Counted from the stretch's first letter, positions 44,640-53,592 are shown. The stretch: DNA of 64,000 bases from Actinomycetota bacterium (GCA_003139545.1 PLJC01000038.1:186587-250586), one strand, 5' to 3'. Notes: generated by a model not told the origin, from the sequence alone. Translations and numbers: made by a program.

Positions 44640-45298
44640 TCGCTCTCGCTCTCGCCGCGCTCGCGCTCGCGGCGCCGCCGAAGCCGCACATCGTGTGGAA
44701 GCCGATCCCGTACGGGGCGACGCGCCGCGCGGAGATGGCGGCGTACTCGGAGAAGCACTACGGCGTCCACTCGTGGGTGCTGCACCCGCGGGCGATCGTC
44801 GAGCACGTGACCGCGACCAACTCGTTCTCGTCCGTCTACAACACGTTCGCGGCCGACGTTCCCGATTCCGAGCTGCACGAGCTCCCTGGCACGTGCGCGC
44901 ACTTCGTCATCGACCGCGACGGAACCGTCTACCAGCTCGTGCCGCTGAACGTCATGTGCCGCCACACGGTCGGGCTCAACTGGGTGGCGATCGGGATCGA
45001 GCACGTGGGCCTCTCCGACGCCGAGGTGATGCAGGACGCGGCCCAGATGCGTTCGTCCCTCGCCCTCACCGCGTGGCTGATGTGGAGGTACAGCATTCCG
45101 CTCGCGAACGTCATCGGCCACAACGAGAGTCTCACGAGCCCTTTGCACAAGGAGTTGTACGCGCCGTGGCGCTGCCAGACGCACGCCGACTGGCAGCACG
45201 CGGACATGGTCGTCTACCGCGCGAAGCTCGCAGCGCTCGCGCGCAGCGACGGGCTCACGGTCGGGCCGACGTTCCGGCCTCGACCGAGCGGCTGTTAG
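44636..45298 (+). CDS. Secreted N-acetylmuramoyl-L-alanine amidase (Amidase_2 type)
   Basis: 220 residues. A short signal peptide (VIALALAALALAAPPKP) precedes the catalytic domain. Zinc-site histidine motifs are visible in IVEHVTAT and RCQTHADW, with the general-acid region in GTCAHFVIDRDGTVYQLV and VIGHNESLTSP. It would cut peptidoglycan between muramic acid and the peptide. The GTG start overlaps the methyltransferase stop by 4 bases. Its 3' end overlaps a small minus-strand gene by 44 bp. Confidence 0.88.
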   Translation: MIALALAALALAAPPKPHIVWKPIPYGATRRAEMAAYSEKHYGVHSWVLHPRAIVEHVTATNSFSSVYNTFAADVPDSELHELPGTCAHFVIDRDGTVYQLVPLNVMCRHTVGLNWVAIGIEHVGLSDAEVMQDAAQMRSSLALTAWLMWRYSIPLANVIGHNESLTSPLHKELYAPWRCQTHADWQHADMVVYRAKLAALARSDGLTVGPTFRPRPSGC

Positions 45299-45620
45299 TA
45301 CTGGCGGCGCGATACTCGTTCGCGACGCGGTGCGAGCGACCTGTGTTGGGCGCGGCGCGCTGCAGGTTGCGCTCGTGGATCTCGGCCGCGACGACGCGTG
45401 CGAGCCGAGGCATCTCGCGGCGCAGCTCGGCGGCTGTCCAGCGGGCGAACCTCCACACCGCCGACGCGGCCCGCATCACGATGTCTGCGACGATCGGCGT
45501 CGCGACCTCGACCCCGTGCTCGACCTGGTGGGCCGCATGCTGCACGAGCAGCTTCGCGTGCTGGTGGCGACGGGCGAGCAGCATCTTGCGCGCAGGCACG
45601 ACCGCGAGCACTTCACCCAT
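45255..45620 (-). CDS. Small helical protein of unknown function
   Basis: 121 residues from the ATG at 45620. The sequence is mostly helical and basic, with RRHQHAKLLVQHAAHQVEHG in the first half and AAELRREMPRLARVVAAEIH in the second; no membrane span or cysteine is present. Third codon positions are strongly G/C-biased in this frame, which argues that it is a real gene even though no family is recognised. It overlaps the 3' end of the amidase by 44 bp. Confidence 0.65.
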   Translation of the reverse strand: MGEVLAVVPARKMLLARRHQHAKLLVQHAAHQVEHGVEVATPIVADIVMRAASAVWRFARWTAAELRREMPRLARVVAAEIHERNLQRAAPNTGRSHRVANEYRAASTNSRSVEAGTSARP

Positions 45621-45665
45621 CCAAGAGCGGTTCCCGCGTCCGCGACCGGCCAAAACCTCTGAACG

Positions 45666-46514
45666 TCAGCGCCCGGTAAAACGCTGCCCGAGGAGATTCC
45701 CTTTCCGTAGCTCGCGATCGAGCGGAATCACGCTGTGCGACGCCTCGTCGAGATACTGCGGGGCGAGACCGAGCGTTTCGAGGTCGGCTACGAGCTCCTG
45801 CGGTGTCGTGCCGGCTTCGCGCAGAGCGGCGGGATGGAGCTCGACGATCGCCGTGACGGCCGCCGCATCCCGAAGCGATCCGGCGGCGCCGCTCAGGGCG
45901 AGCCGCTCCGCGCCTTCGACGTCGAGCTTCAGCAGCAGACGCCGGCCCGACAAGTCGCCGAGCTCTGCGTCGAGGGTCGTCGTATCGACCTCGATGTCGC
46001 GGGCAGGGCCGACACCGACGACGCGAGGGATGAGCGAGCTACCTGTCGTTGCCTTGTTCTGCCGAAAGCTCGCGCGGCGTGCGCGATCGGCAACCGCGCG
46101 TTCGACGACGCGGACGTTGCGCACGCCTGCGCGCCGGACGTTCGCGCGGAGCGCGGCTGCGTTGTAGGGGTCGGGCTCGAACGCGACTACCACGGCGTCC
46201 GGGGCTTCGCGGGCTGCGAGCAACGAGTAGAAGCCGATGTGCGCTCCGACATCGGCGACGACGTTCGCGGAGTCGAGTGCTCGGCGGAACGTCTCGCGTG
46301 CGAGCGGTTCGTGCTCGCCGCGGCCGACCTCGGCGAGAAAGCTGCGGTGACGGAGAAAGCCCCGAAGCTCGACCCCGTCGACGGTTGCTCGAAGCGGGGG
46401 AGTGCCGATCGCGATCAGGATCCGATCCACGCCGTCGCGAGCGGCGCCGAACAGGGGGCCGGCGCCCACACGCCGTGCGGCCCGGGAGACATGGCCGAGC
46501 GATCGCAGCACCAC
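45666..46514 (-). CDS. FkbM-family methyltransferase
   Basis: 282 residues from the GTG at 46514 (VVLRSLGHVSRAARR). SAM methyltransferase of the FkbM type, which often modifies sugars or polyketides. Motifs are VVADVGAHIGFYSLLAA, VVAFEPDPYNAAALRANV, VERAVADRARRASF and LLLKLDVEGAERLAL, the last being diagnostic. It is divergent from the PadR gene, 59 bp away, and no other genes of a biosynthetic cluster are next to it. Confidence 0.9.
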   Translation of the reverse strand: MVLRSLGHVSRAARRVGAGPLFGAARDGVDRILIAIGTPPLRATVDGVELRGFLRHRSFLAEVGRGEHEPLARETFRRALDSANVVADVGAHIGFYSLLAAREAPDAVVVAFEPDPYNAAALRANVRRAGVRNVRVVERAVADRARRASFRQNKATTGSSLIPRVVGVGPARDIEVDTTTLDAELGDLSGRRLLLKLDVEGAERLALSGAAGSLRDAAAVTAIVELHPAALREAGTTPQELVADLETLGLAPQYLDEASHSVIPLDRELRKGNLLGQRFTGR

Positions 46515-46536
46515 CGAAGCCTTGCAGCGATGAAGT

Positions 46537-46566
46537 CTTGCGGTGCAAGGCAATGCCTGGTATCTT
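46537..46566 (+). promoter_or_regulatory. padR promoter with an inverted repeat over the -35 box
   Basis: TTGCGG (46538-46543), a 17-nt spacer and TATCTT (46561-46566), 7 nt before the PadR ATG, make a plausible leaderless sigma-70 promoter. The inverted repeat CTTGCGGTGCAAG (46537-46549) covers the -35 box, the expected place for PadR self-repression. Confidence 0.55.
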
Positions 46567-46573
46567 GCGCTAC

Positions 46574-46927
46574 ATGGCAAGCACAGAACGGCGCAGCAGC
46601 CAATTGCTTCGCGGGGTACTCGACCTCTGCCTGCTGGCCGTCGTGGCCGACGAGCCTGCGTACGGGTACGAGATGACGAGGCGCCTCCGCGCGCGCGGCC
46701 TGTCCATCGTGGGCGAGGGCTCGATCTATCCGCTGCTCGGACGCCTCGAGCGCGACGGCCTCGTCGAGACCCACCGCGAGGCGAGCAACGGAGGACCTCC
46801 CCGCAAGTACTACCGCACGTCGAGTGCCGGTCAGCGCGCGCTTGCCGACGGAATCGGCGAATGGAAGTCCGCACGCGATGCGATCGATGTCGTCCTAGGC
46901 CTCGTCGAGGCGGAGGTGCAGCAGTGA
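46574..46927 (+). CDS. PadR-family transcriptional regulator
   Basis: 117 residues from the ATG at 46574. Winged helix with RGVLDLCLLAVVADEPAYGYEMTRRL, then GSIYPLLGRLERDGLVE and GGPPRKYYRTSSAGQRAL, the wing of PadR. It is a small PadR without the long C-terminal helix of some members, and is expected to bind a ligand and repress its own promoter. It is coupled by GTGA to the HAAS-like membrane protein gene. Confidence 0.92.
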   Translation: MASTERRSSQLLRGVLDLCLLAVVADEPAYGYEMTRRLRARGLSIVGEGSIYPLLGRLERDGLVETHREASNGGPPRKYYRTSSAGQRALADGIGEWKSARDAIDVVLGLVEAEVQQ

Positions 46928-47511
46928 GCCGTTTCATCGAAGAGTGCCGCCGGGAGTGGAAGCGTCTCCGCGTTCCGGATGCCATCGCCAACGAGATGGC
47001 CGCCGACTTGGCCGCCGATCTCGCGGAGGCCGAGGCCGAAGGAGCGTCGGCCGAAGACGTTCTCGGCGACGCCGTCTTCGATCCACGTGCGTTCGCGCTC
47101 TCGTGGGCGGAGGAGCGGGGCGTCGTGGCGGCCGCGCCCGTCCGCTCCGGCATGCGGCCCTCGACGGCGCTCGCCCTCGTGGCGGCGGTTCTCGTCCTCG
47201 TCGCCGTCGTCGGCGCTGCCCTCGTGGTTGTCGACCGCCCCGGCGCATTCGGCGTCCGGCTCGCTGCGAGCGGCACGCGATCCCTGGTACCGCCCCGCTT
47301 CACGTTCATACGGCCGGGGGTCGCTCGCGCCGGGGGCAACCGCCTCCTCGTACCGCGCTTCCGGATCGCGGCTGCTCCAGGTGTCGTCATCGCACCGAAC
47401 GTCCCCGACACGGCACAGGCCGGTATCGCGCTGCTCTTCGTCGGCCTCGTCGGCGGCGCCATCGTCGCGGCTCTGGCCTGGCTGCTTCGCCGACGGCCCA
47501 CGATTCTCTAA
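46924..47511 (+). CDS. HAAS-like membrane protein paired with PadR
   Basis: 195 residues. The N-terminal SRFIEECRREWKRLRVPDAI and Ala/Glu-rich helix match the HAAS-type signalling domain encoded beside PadR genes. Two membrane spans follow (about 85-108 and 165-185) with a 55-residue outside loop. It probably senses the envelope and controls PadR or acts as its effector. It starts at GTG 46924, overlapping PadR by 4 bases, and its stop lies 5 bp before a strong terminator hairpin. Confidence 0.8.
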   Translation: MSRFIEECRREWKRLRVPDAIANEMAADLAADLAEAEAEGASAEDVLGDAVFDPRAFALSWAEERGVVAAAPVRSGMRPSTALALVAAVLVLVAVVGAALVVVDRPGAFGVRLAASGTRSLVPPRFTFIRPGVARAGGNRLLVPRFRIAAAPGVVIAPNVPDTAQAGIALLFVGLVGGAIVAALAWLLRRRPTIL

Positions 47512-47516
47512 AGACC

Positions 47517-47540
47517 GAGGGCCCCGTCGCCGGGGCCCTC
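47517..47540. terminator. Bidirectional terminator hairpin
   Basis: A perfect 10-bp stem (GAGGGCCCCG with CGGGGCCCTC) and a 4-nt TCGC loop lie between the 3' ends of the PadR operon (47511) and nrdJ (47568). There is no T-run, which is usual in such GC-rich genomes. Confidence 0.75.
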
Positions 47541-47567
47541 GAATCACGTCGCCGCTGAGCGCCGGGC

Positions 47568-50312
47568 TCAGCTGCAGCCGGTGTTCGTTCCGCAGTCGCG
47601 GCACGTGTAGCACGAGCCGGTGCGGATCATGCGGCCGCCGCAGCGGGCGCACTCGACGGCGTCCTCCCACGAGTTGAAGAGCGCCGTCTGGCCGGGCGTG
47701 AGCGCCTCAGTCGGAGTCGGCGCTTCGCCGCCGTTCGCGTAGCGATCGGCGAGCATCGCCTTGACCTCCGGCGAGAGGATGCCGGCCTCCTCCTGCTGCT
47801 CGGGCGTGAGGAACTTCTTGCCGAACCAGCGGAAGATGTAGTCGACGATCGACTTCGCCGCGCGGATGTCCGCGTCGTTCGTCATGCCGCTCGGCTCGAA
47901 GCGCATGTGCGACAGCTTCGAGACGTACACCTCGGGCGGCACGCCGTACTGCAGGCCCATCGAGACGGCGAGGCAGAGCGAGTTCATCAGGCCGGCCATC
48001 GTCGTGCCGTCCTTGGCGATGTCGACGAAGATGTCGCCCGGGCTTCCGTCGTCGTAGAGCCCGACGTGGATGTAGCCCTCGTGGTCGCCGACCTGGAACT
48101 TCCGTCCGACCTCGGTGCGGTCGAGCGGAAGCCGCTTCCGCTCGCGCACGAGCACCGGCGGCGTCGCCGACGCGGTCTCGGAGCTCGAGCTGGACAGCGG
48201 CTGCGCCACCTTGCAGTTGTCGCGGTAGATCGCGATCGCCTTCACGCCGAGCTTCCACGCGTCGACGTAGAGGCTCATCACGTCCTCGACCGTCGCCGAC
48301 TCGGGCAGGTTGACCGTCTTCGAGATCGCTCCCGAGATGAACGGCTGCACCGCGCCCATCATCTTCACGTGGCCGAGGTAGTGGATCGACCGGTCGCCGA
48401 CGGCGCAGTCGAACACGGGATAGTGCTCGGTCTTCACGTACGGAGCGCCGACGACGGTGTTCCGCTCGTCGACGAACGCGACGATCTCGTCCACCTCGCG
48501 CGGCGCGTAGCCGAGCTTCTCGAGGCCGGCCTGGACCGTCTTGTTCACGATCGTGATCTCGCCGCCGCCGACGAGCCGCTTCGACTTGACGAGCGAGAAG
48601 TCGGGCTCCACGCCCGTCGTGTCGCAGTCCATCATGAAGCTGATCGTTCCGGTCGGTGCGAGCACCGTCGCCTGCGCGTTGCGGAAGCCGCTCACCTCGC
48701 CGAGGTTGAGCGCGTCGTCCCACGCCTTCCGGCACGCGGTCAGCAGATCGCCCGGCACGACGTCGGAGTTCTCGATGTTGCCGACCGCAGCGCGATGCTT
48801 CGCGATCACGCCGATCATCGGAGCGCGGTTCACCTGGTAGCCGTCGAACGGCCCCATGCGGGAGGCGATCTCGGCCGACTTGCGATACGCGCGGCCGGTC
48901 ATCAGCGCCGTGATCGCCGCCGCGTACGCCCGACCCTCGTCGGAGTCGTACGGGAGGCCGCGGGCCATGAGCAGCGCGCCCAGGTTGGCGTAGCCGAGGC
49001 CGAGCTGGCGGAAGCGCTTCGCGTTGCGCTCGATCTCGGGCGTCGGATACGACGAGTAGCCGACGAGGATCTCCTGCGCGAGGAACACGACGTCGCACGC
49101 GTGCTCGAACGCCTCGACGTCGAGCTCGCCGTCCTCGCGACGGAACTTCATCAGGTTGAGCGACGCGAGGTTGCACGCCGAGTCGTCGATCGACATGTAC
49201 TCCGAGCACGGATTGGACGCGTTGATGCGGCCGGTGTTCGGCAGCGTGTGCCAGCTGTTGATCGTCGTGTCGTACTGGACGCCCGGGTCAGCGCACTCCC
49301 ATGCCGCTGCGGCGATCTGCCGGAGCAGGTCGCGCGCGTCGACGGTCGACACGACCGCACCGTCGGTCCGCGCAGTGAGGGTGAACTCGCCGCCCTCGGT
49401 CGCCGAGCCCATGAACGCGTCGGTGACACGCACCGAGTTGTTCGCGTTCTGGTACTGGATCGACGCCCAGTCGGGCGAGTCGAGCGACATGTCGTAGCCC
49501 GCATGCTCGAGGACGCGCGCCTTGCGCTCCTCTTTCGCCTTGCACCAGATGAACTCTTCGACGTCGGGATGGTCGACGTCGAGCACGACCATCTTCGCCG
49601 CGCGCCGCGTCTTGCCGCCCGACTTGATCGTGCCTGCACTTGCATCCGCGCCTCGCATGAACGAGACCGGGCCGGACGCGTAGCCGCCCTTGGACAGCTG
49701 CTCCTTCGAGGAGCGAAGCTTGGAGAGGTTGATGCCCGAGCCGGAGCCGCCCCGGAAGATGACGCCCTCGCGGCGGATCCAGTCGAGGATCGACTCCATC
49801 GAGTCGTCGATGGAGAGGATGAAGCACGCCGAGCACTGCGGCTTCTCCTCGAAGCCGACGTTGAACCACACCGGGCTGTTGAAGGACGCGTACTGGTTGA
49901 CGAGGATCGCCTTCAGTTCGGCCGCGAACGTGTCGCGCTCGTCGTCGTCGGCGAAATAGCCGCCCTGGGTGCCCCAGGCGACCGCCGTGTCGACCACGCG
50001 GCCGACCATCTGCTTGACGCTCGACTCGCGCTCCGGCGAGCTCAGCCGGCCGCGGAAATACTTCTGGGCGACGATGTTGGTCGCCGTCTGCGACCAGAAC
50101 TTGGGAAATTCGACGGCCCGCTGCTCGAAGGCGGGGCCGTTGCGGCCGGGGATGACGGCGTCGCGGTTCTCCCACTCGATCTCGTCGAACGGGTCCCGTC
50201 CGGGGATGGTGAAGAAACGGCGCACGCCGAGGCGAGCTCCCTCGTCTGTGACGGTGTTGACCACCTCATCGGTCGTCGGATCCGTCGTCTTGTGTTGCTC
50301 TACGCTCGCCAT
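47568..50312 (-). CDS. nrdJ: Vitamin B12-dependent ribonucleoside-diphosphate reductase
   Basis: 914 residues. Class II enzyme that reduces ribonucleotides with adenosylcobalamin, so it works with or without oxygen. Motifs: QCSACFILSIDDSMESILDWI, the NPCSEYMSIDDSACNLASLNL active site with Asn, Cys and Glu, ATVLAPTGTISFMM and an FISGAISKTVNLPESATVED region. The C-terminal tail (CARCGGRMIRTGSCYTCRDC) holds the cysteines that regenerate the active site. A Ser-rich insert lies near residue 720. The ATG has a GGAAGGGG ribosome site. No cobalamin riboswitch is seen in the 82-bp leader. It is the only ribonucleotide reductase here. Confidence 0.97.
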   Translation of the reverse strand: MASVEQHKTTDPTTDEVVNTVTDEGARLGVRRFFTIPGRDPFDEIEWENRDAVIPGRNGPAFEQRAVEFPKFWSQTATNIVAQKYFRGRLSSPERESSVKQMVGRVVDTAVAWGTQGGYFADDDERDTFAAELKAILVNQYASFNSPVWFNVGFEEKPQCSACFILSIDDSMESILDWIRREGVIFRGGSGSGINLSKLRSSKEQLSKGGYASGPVSFMRGADASAGTIKSGGKTRRAAKMVVLDVDHPDVEEFIWCKAKEERKARVLEHAGYDMSLDSPDWASIQYQNANNSVRVTDAFMGSATEGGEFTLTARTDGAVVSTVDARDLLRQIAAAAWECADPGVQYDTTINSWHTLPNTGRINASNPCSEYMSIDDSACNLASLNLMKFRREDGELDVEAFEHACDVVFLAQEILVGYSSYPTPEIERNAKRFRQLGLGYANLGALLMARGLPYDSDEGRAYAAAITALMTGRAYRKSAEIASRMGPFDGYQVNRAPMIGVIAKHRAAVGNIENSDVVPGDLLTACRKAWDDALNLGEVSGFRNAQATVLAPTGTISFMMDCDTTGVEPDFSLVKSKRLVGGGEITIVNKTVQAGLEKLGYAPREVDEIVAFVDERNTVVGAPYVKTEHYPVFDCAVGDRSIHYLGHVKMMGAVQPFISGAISKTVNLPESATVEDVMSLYVDAWKLGVKAIAIYRDNCKVAQPLSSSSSETASATPPVLVRERKRLPLDRTEVGRKFQVGDHEGYIHVGLYDDGSPGDIFVDIAKDGTTMAGLMNSLCLAVSMGLQYGVPPEVYVSKLSHMRFEPSGMTNDADIRAAKSIVDYIFRWFGKKFLTPEQQEEAGILSPEVKAMLADRYANGGEAPTPTEALTPGQTALFNSWEDAVECARCGGRMIRTGSCYTCRDCGTNTGCS

Positions 50313-50394
50313 GGCCGGCCCCTTCCACTGTCGCCCTGTTGATGTGCTCGACGTCCCCGCCGAGCCTGGCTAGAAGCCCGAGGGGAACCGGAGG

Positions 50395-51000
50395 TTAGGG
50401 CTTGGGCCGGACGGAGCTATGGGCGGGCGCGGGGGTGACCCGCCGGCCCTGGAGGCGCCGCGCGAACCACGTCGCCGCTGCTGTCAAAAACAGCAGGAGG
50501 GCGAGGCCGCCGAGCACGAGCAGCGGGAGCGGAATGGACTGCGCGTTCCCCGGGCCGATGTCGGCCGCGAGCCGGCTGAAGAGACTCTTGCCGTGGCCGC
50601 CGGTCCCGCCGCCGGATCCGCCGCCTCCGCCTCCGATGGCTCCGCCACCCCCGCCGCCGAGGCCGAGGCTGCCGCCGGGGCCGTTGCCGCGCTCCTCGTG
50701 GATGGCGGCGAGCAGCGCGCGGTGGATGTCGTCGATCGCGCTCGAGTACTGCTTGATGTCGGGGTAGGCGCTGAGGTGCTGAATCGCCTGCGTGTAGCAG
50801 GGGATCGGGTAGGTGCCGTTGACCTGGCCGTGGGCGAGCCAGTCGTTCACGACCTGGAGCCAGCAGTTGTTCGTCGCTGTCGCGGTCGCTGCGGGCGCTG
50901 CCGAGGCAGCGGGCGCGCCGGCGGCGATGAGTGCGAGCGCCGAGACGACGACGGCGGCGGCCAGCCCCGTCTTCCGTATGGAACGTCTCGTCAGCATCAT
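50395..51000 (-). CDS. Secreted Gly-rich protein with C-terminal membrane anchor
   Basis: 201 residues. A signal peptide ends at ASAAPAATA. The mature part has a conserved-looking module NCWLQVVNDWLAHGQVNGTY and PIPCYTQAIQHLSAYPDIKQY, with two cysteines that can pair. A Gly-rich spacer leads to a C-terminal membrane helix (LPLLVLGGLALLLFLTAAAT) and a short basic tail, so it is anchored with the module outside. Function unknown. It starts with two consecutive ATGs; a GGGAGA site precedes them. Confidence 0.85.
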   Translation of the reverse strand: MMLTRRSIRKTGLAAAVVVSALALIAAGAPAASAAPAATATATNNCWLQVVNDWLAHGQVNGTYPIPCYTQAIQHLSAYPDIKQYSSAIDDIHRALLAAIHEERGNGPGGSLGLGGGGGGAIGGGGGGSGGGTGGHGKSLFSRLAADIGPGNAQSIPLPLLVLGGLALLLFLTAAATWFARRLQGRRVTPAPAHSSVRPKP

Positions 51001-51038
51001 CGTCTCCCGTGCTCCAATCGCGGACGGGTCAAACGTCC

Positions 51039-51048
51039 GTTGCGCAAC
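51039..51048. promoter_or_regulatory. Palindrome in the divergent spacer of the ligase-like gene
   Basis: GTTGCGCAAC is a perfect 10-bp palindrome in the 137-bp spacer (51001-51137). A second imperfect repeat, CCGTT-4-AACGG, is at 51103-51116. One or both could be operators; no promoter pair is obvious. Confidence 0.3.
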
Positions 51049-51137
51049 CCTCTCCGGTCAGTCTCTCCAACGGCGGTGTTCTCGGCGTAACGACGATGTA
51101 AACCGTTTGTGAACGGGCCGTCCGCGGCGTTTTCGCA

Positions 51138-53087
51138 ATGCTAGCGTCCTCGCCGGTGCGCGCTCTGGTCGAACGGCGGTCGACCGCGGGAGCCGTCGTC
51201 GCAGCAACGGGGGGCGCGCTCGTGTTCGCGGCATTCTTCTTTGCTCAGGGGACGACACTCTCGTCGTTCGTCTGGATCGGAGCCATCGCGCTCGTGGCTG
51301 CCGCGGCCGCCACCGCCGCGGTCCTCGTCGGCGCGTTGCCCGGGCCGAGGCTCGACGCGGCCGGCGCCGGGTTCCTCGCCGCGCTCTTCGGGCTCGCGGT
51401 GTGGGTCGGCGTCACGACGCTCTGGTCGGTCTCGCCCGAGGACTCGTGGCAGTACACGAACCGGACGCTCGTGTACGCAGCGTTCGCGCTCCTCGGCGCA
51501 TTCGCGGCGGCGCTCCTCCAGCGGCCGGCCGAGTCGATCGCGCGCGGCGCGGCGCTCCTGCTCGCGCTCTTGCTCGGCTATGCGCTGCTCGCGAAGTGCG
51601 TGCCGTCGCTCTACTCCGACTACGGGCGGCTCGCGCGGCTGCGCGCGCCGCTCGACTATTGGAACGAGCTCGCGCTGCTCGCCGCCGTCGCAGTGCCGGT
51701 CGCGCTGTGGCTCGCGTCCCGGCGATACGCGGCCGGGGCGGTTCTCTTGTACGGCGCCGGCCTGACGGTGCTGCTGACGTACTCGCGTTTCGGGGTCGCG
51801 CTCGCGTGCCTCGCCGCCCTCGCCTGGATCGTCCTCGCGGAAGACCGCGTCGGGAGCCTGGCCGCGGTGGTACTCGCCGGCGGCGGTGCGGCGGCTGTTT
51901 TCGGGATCGCCCTCACGCTGCCCGGGATCACGAAGGACGCGCAGCCGCATGCCGTGCGTGCGCACGACGGCTGGATCTTTGCCTTCGCGGTCGTGGCGGG
52001 CGGAGCCGCCGTCGCGGGCTCGGCGGCGCTTGCGCGCCGGCGGCTACCCGTCTCCGACGCAAGCCGCCGCCGCATCGAGCGCGCCGCCGCGCTCGCGGGC
52101 GCAGTCGCCGGCGCCGCGCTCGTCGTGGTTGCGGCTGTGTTCGCGACGCGCATCTGGCATGCGTTCGCCAATCCGGTCTCGAGCCAGATCGGGTCGGACA
52201 AAGGCCGTTTCGGCAGCCTCAACTCCAGCAACCGCTGGACGTGGTGGCAGGAGGCGTGGCACGCGTTCGTGCGCCATCCGGGCGGCGGCACCGGCGCCGG
52301 GACGTTCCAGTTCACCGACCTCCTGCTCCGGCGCACGAGCCTGGTGACGACGACCGAGCCGCACAACGTCCCGCTCCAGTTCCTCAGCGAGACCGGGATC
52401 GTCGGCTTCCTGCTCTTCGTCGCGGCAGCTGTCGCAGCCGTCTTCGGAGTCACACGCGCACGCCTGCGCGCGCGAGGGGCCGAGCGCGCGGCGGTGACGG
52501 CGCTTGCGATCGGCGCGGCCGCGTTCCTCGCGCACCTCGTCGCCGACACCGACTGGGACTACGTCGCGACGTGCGGCCCGCTGCTCTTCGTCGTCGGTGC
52601 GCTCGTCGTGCGCGGCTCCGCGCCGCCGGCGCCCGCGCGGCGGCCGCTGCTCGCCGCCGCCGCGGTGCTCTTCTCGCTCGGCGCGATCTACTCGCTCGCA
52701 GCGCCGTGGCTCGCGCAGCGGCAGCTCGCGTCCGCGGCGTCGATCGCGCAGGTCAAGCACGCGCACGCGTACGACCCGCTTTCGACCGACGTCCTCACCG
52801 AGTGGGCCGCCTTCGAGGAGGTGCTGAGCCCCAAGCGGTCCCTGCAGCTCTACCGCGACGCCGTGTCGCTCGAGCCGGAGAACTCCACCGTCTGGTTCGA
52901 GTTCGGCGACTTCTTCTGGGACCGGAAGCTCTGGCCGGAGGCATACCTCGCATATAGCAACGCGTGGAAGTACGACCGCTACGGCCCGGCGGGCACGCCT
53001 TGCGGCCGGCTCGACCAGGCCCGGCACAAGGTCTTGAAGGTGTGGCCGCCTAGCTGTCCAGCAGGACGACCAGCCGCGACGCACTGA
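51138..53087 (+). CDS. O-antigen-ligase-like membrane protein with C-terminal repeats
   Basis: 649 residues with about twelve spans. The hallmark of Wzy/WaaL-type enzymes is visible in TTTEPHNVPLQFLSETGIVGF, and a periplasmic loop contains RFGSLNSSNRWTWWQEAWHAF. These proteins join or polymerise lipid-linked glycans on the outer face of the membrane. The last 100 residues are soluble and TPR-like (SLQLYRDAVSLEPENSTVWF and WPEAYLAYSNAW). Together with the adjacent sugar epimerase it may extend the polysaccharide locus at 1-18 kb. It overlaps the convergent LytR_C gene by 38 bp. Confidence 0.88.
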   Translation: MLASSPVRALVERRSTAGAVVAATGGALVFAAFFFAQGTTLSSFVWIGAIALVAAAAATAAVLVGALPGPRLDAAGAGFLAALFGLAVWVGVTTLWSVSPEDSWQYTNRTLVYAAFALLGAFAAALLQRPAESIARGAALLLALLLGYALLAKCVPSLYSDYGRLARLRAPLDYWNELALLAAVAVPVALWLASRRYAAGAVLLYGAGLTVLLTYSRFGVALACLAALAWIVLAEDRVGSLAAVVLAGGGAAAVFGIALTLPGITKDAQPHAVRAHDGWIFAFAVVAGGAAVAGSAALARRRLPVSDASRRRIERAAALAGAVAGAALVVVAAVFATRIWHAFANPVSSQIGSDKGRFGSLNSSNRWTWWQEAWHAFVRHPGGGTGAGTFQFTDLLLRRTSLVTTTEPHNVPLQFLSETGIVGFLLFVAAAVAAVFGVTRARLRARGAERAAVTALAIGAAAFLAHLVADTDWDYVATCGPLLFVVGALVVRGSAPPAPARRPLLAAAAVLFSLGAIYSLAAPWLAQRQLASAASIAQVKHAHAYDPLSTDVLTEWAAFEEVLSPKRSLQLYRDAVSLEPENSTVWFEFGDFFWDRKLWPEAYLAYSNAWKYDRYGPAGTPCGRLDQARHKVLKVWPPSCPAGRPAATH

Positions 53088-53592
53088 GGGTCGACGGGGT
53101 CAGCCCGTCCACCGGTGCCACGAGCCGGATGCCGGCATCGTGCGCGAGTCGGCGCGCTTCCTTCAGGTACCCGGGGACGAACATCACCATCGACTGCGCG
53201 TAGTGGTGGCTCGGTGCGTTCGCCGCTCCGCCGATGGGATAGCCGAGCGCCTGTAGGCGCGCCGCCTCGGCATGTGCCGCGCCCTGCACGCCGTTCGCGT
53301 TGAGGACGAGCACGCGCACGAGCGAGCGCGCGCGCAGCGGATGCGGCGCGATCGGCGCGACGCGGTCCTTCGCCGGGACGGGGACGACGTGGCGCACCGG
53401 CGCTGCATGGTGGACGACGGTCGCGGGCGCGGGTGTGGTCGTCGTGTGCTTCGCGGCGTGCCGGAACGGGTGCGCGAGGACGAATGCGCCGACGACGATC
53501 AGCCCGAGGAGCTCGAGCGTCGCGACGGCCGAGGCGACGAGCGTCGCCGTCCGCCACGGGAAGGGCTCGGTGTAGTGCTCGACGCTGTCCAC
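53050..53592 (-). CDS. Membrane-anchored LytR C-terminal domain protein
   Basis: 180 residues from the GTG at 53592. One membrane helix near the N-terminus (LLGLIVVGAFVLAH) is followed by a His/Thr/Ala-rich linker and a LytR_C domain: VRVLVLNANGVQGAAHAEAA, LQALGYPIGGAANAP and SMVMFVPGYLKEARRLAHDAG. LytR_C domains are found in LCP enzymes that attach polymers to the wall, but here the catalytic LCP part is absent, so this is a wall-side accessory. It is 37 bp downstream of the epimerase gene. Confidence 0.85.
   Translation of the reverse strand: MDSVEHYTEPFPWRTATLVASAVATLELLGLIVVGAFVLAHPFRHAAKHTTTTPAPATVVHHAAPVRHVVPVPAKDRVAPIAPHPLRARSLVRVLVLNANGVQGAAHAEAARLQALGYPIGGAANAPSHHYAQSMVMFVPGYLKEARRLAHDAGIRLVAPVDGLTPSTLSASRLVVLLDS

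Noticed and set aside
45330..45662. A 110-residue plus-strand frame opposite the small helical gene
   Set aside because: The minus-strand frame has the expected third-position G/C bias; the plus frame does not.
47907..50342. An 811-residue open frame antisense to nrdJ
   Set aside because: It is rich in Arg, His and Asp and lacks recognisable motifs, as expected for a shadow of a GC-rich gene, whereas nrdJ has all class II motifs.
50313..50394. A cobalamin riboswitch upstream of nrdJ
   Set aside because: The leader is only 82 bp and the B12-box consensus is not seen.
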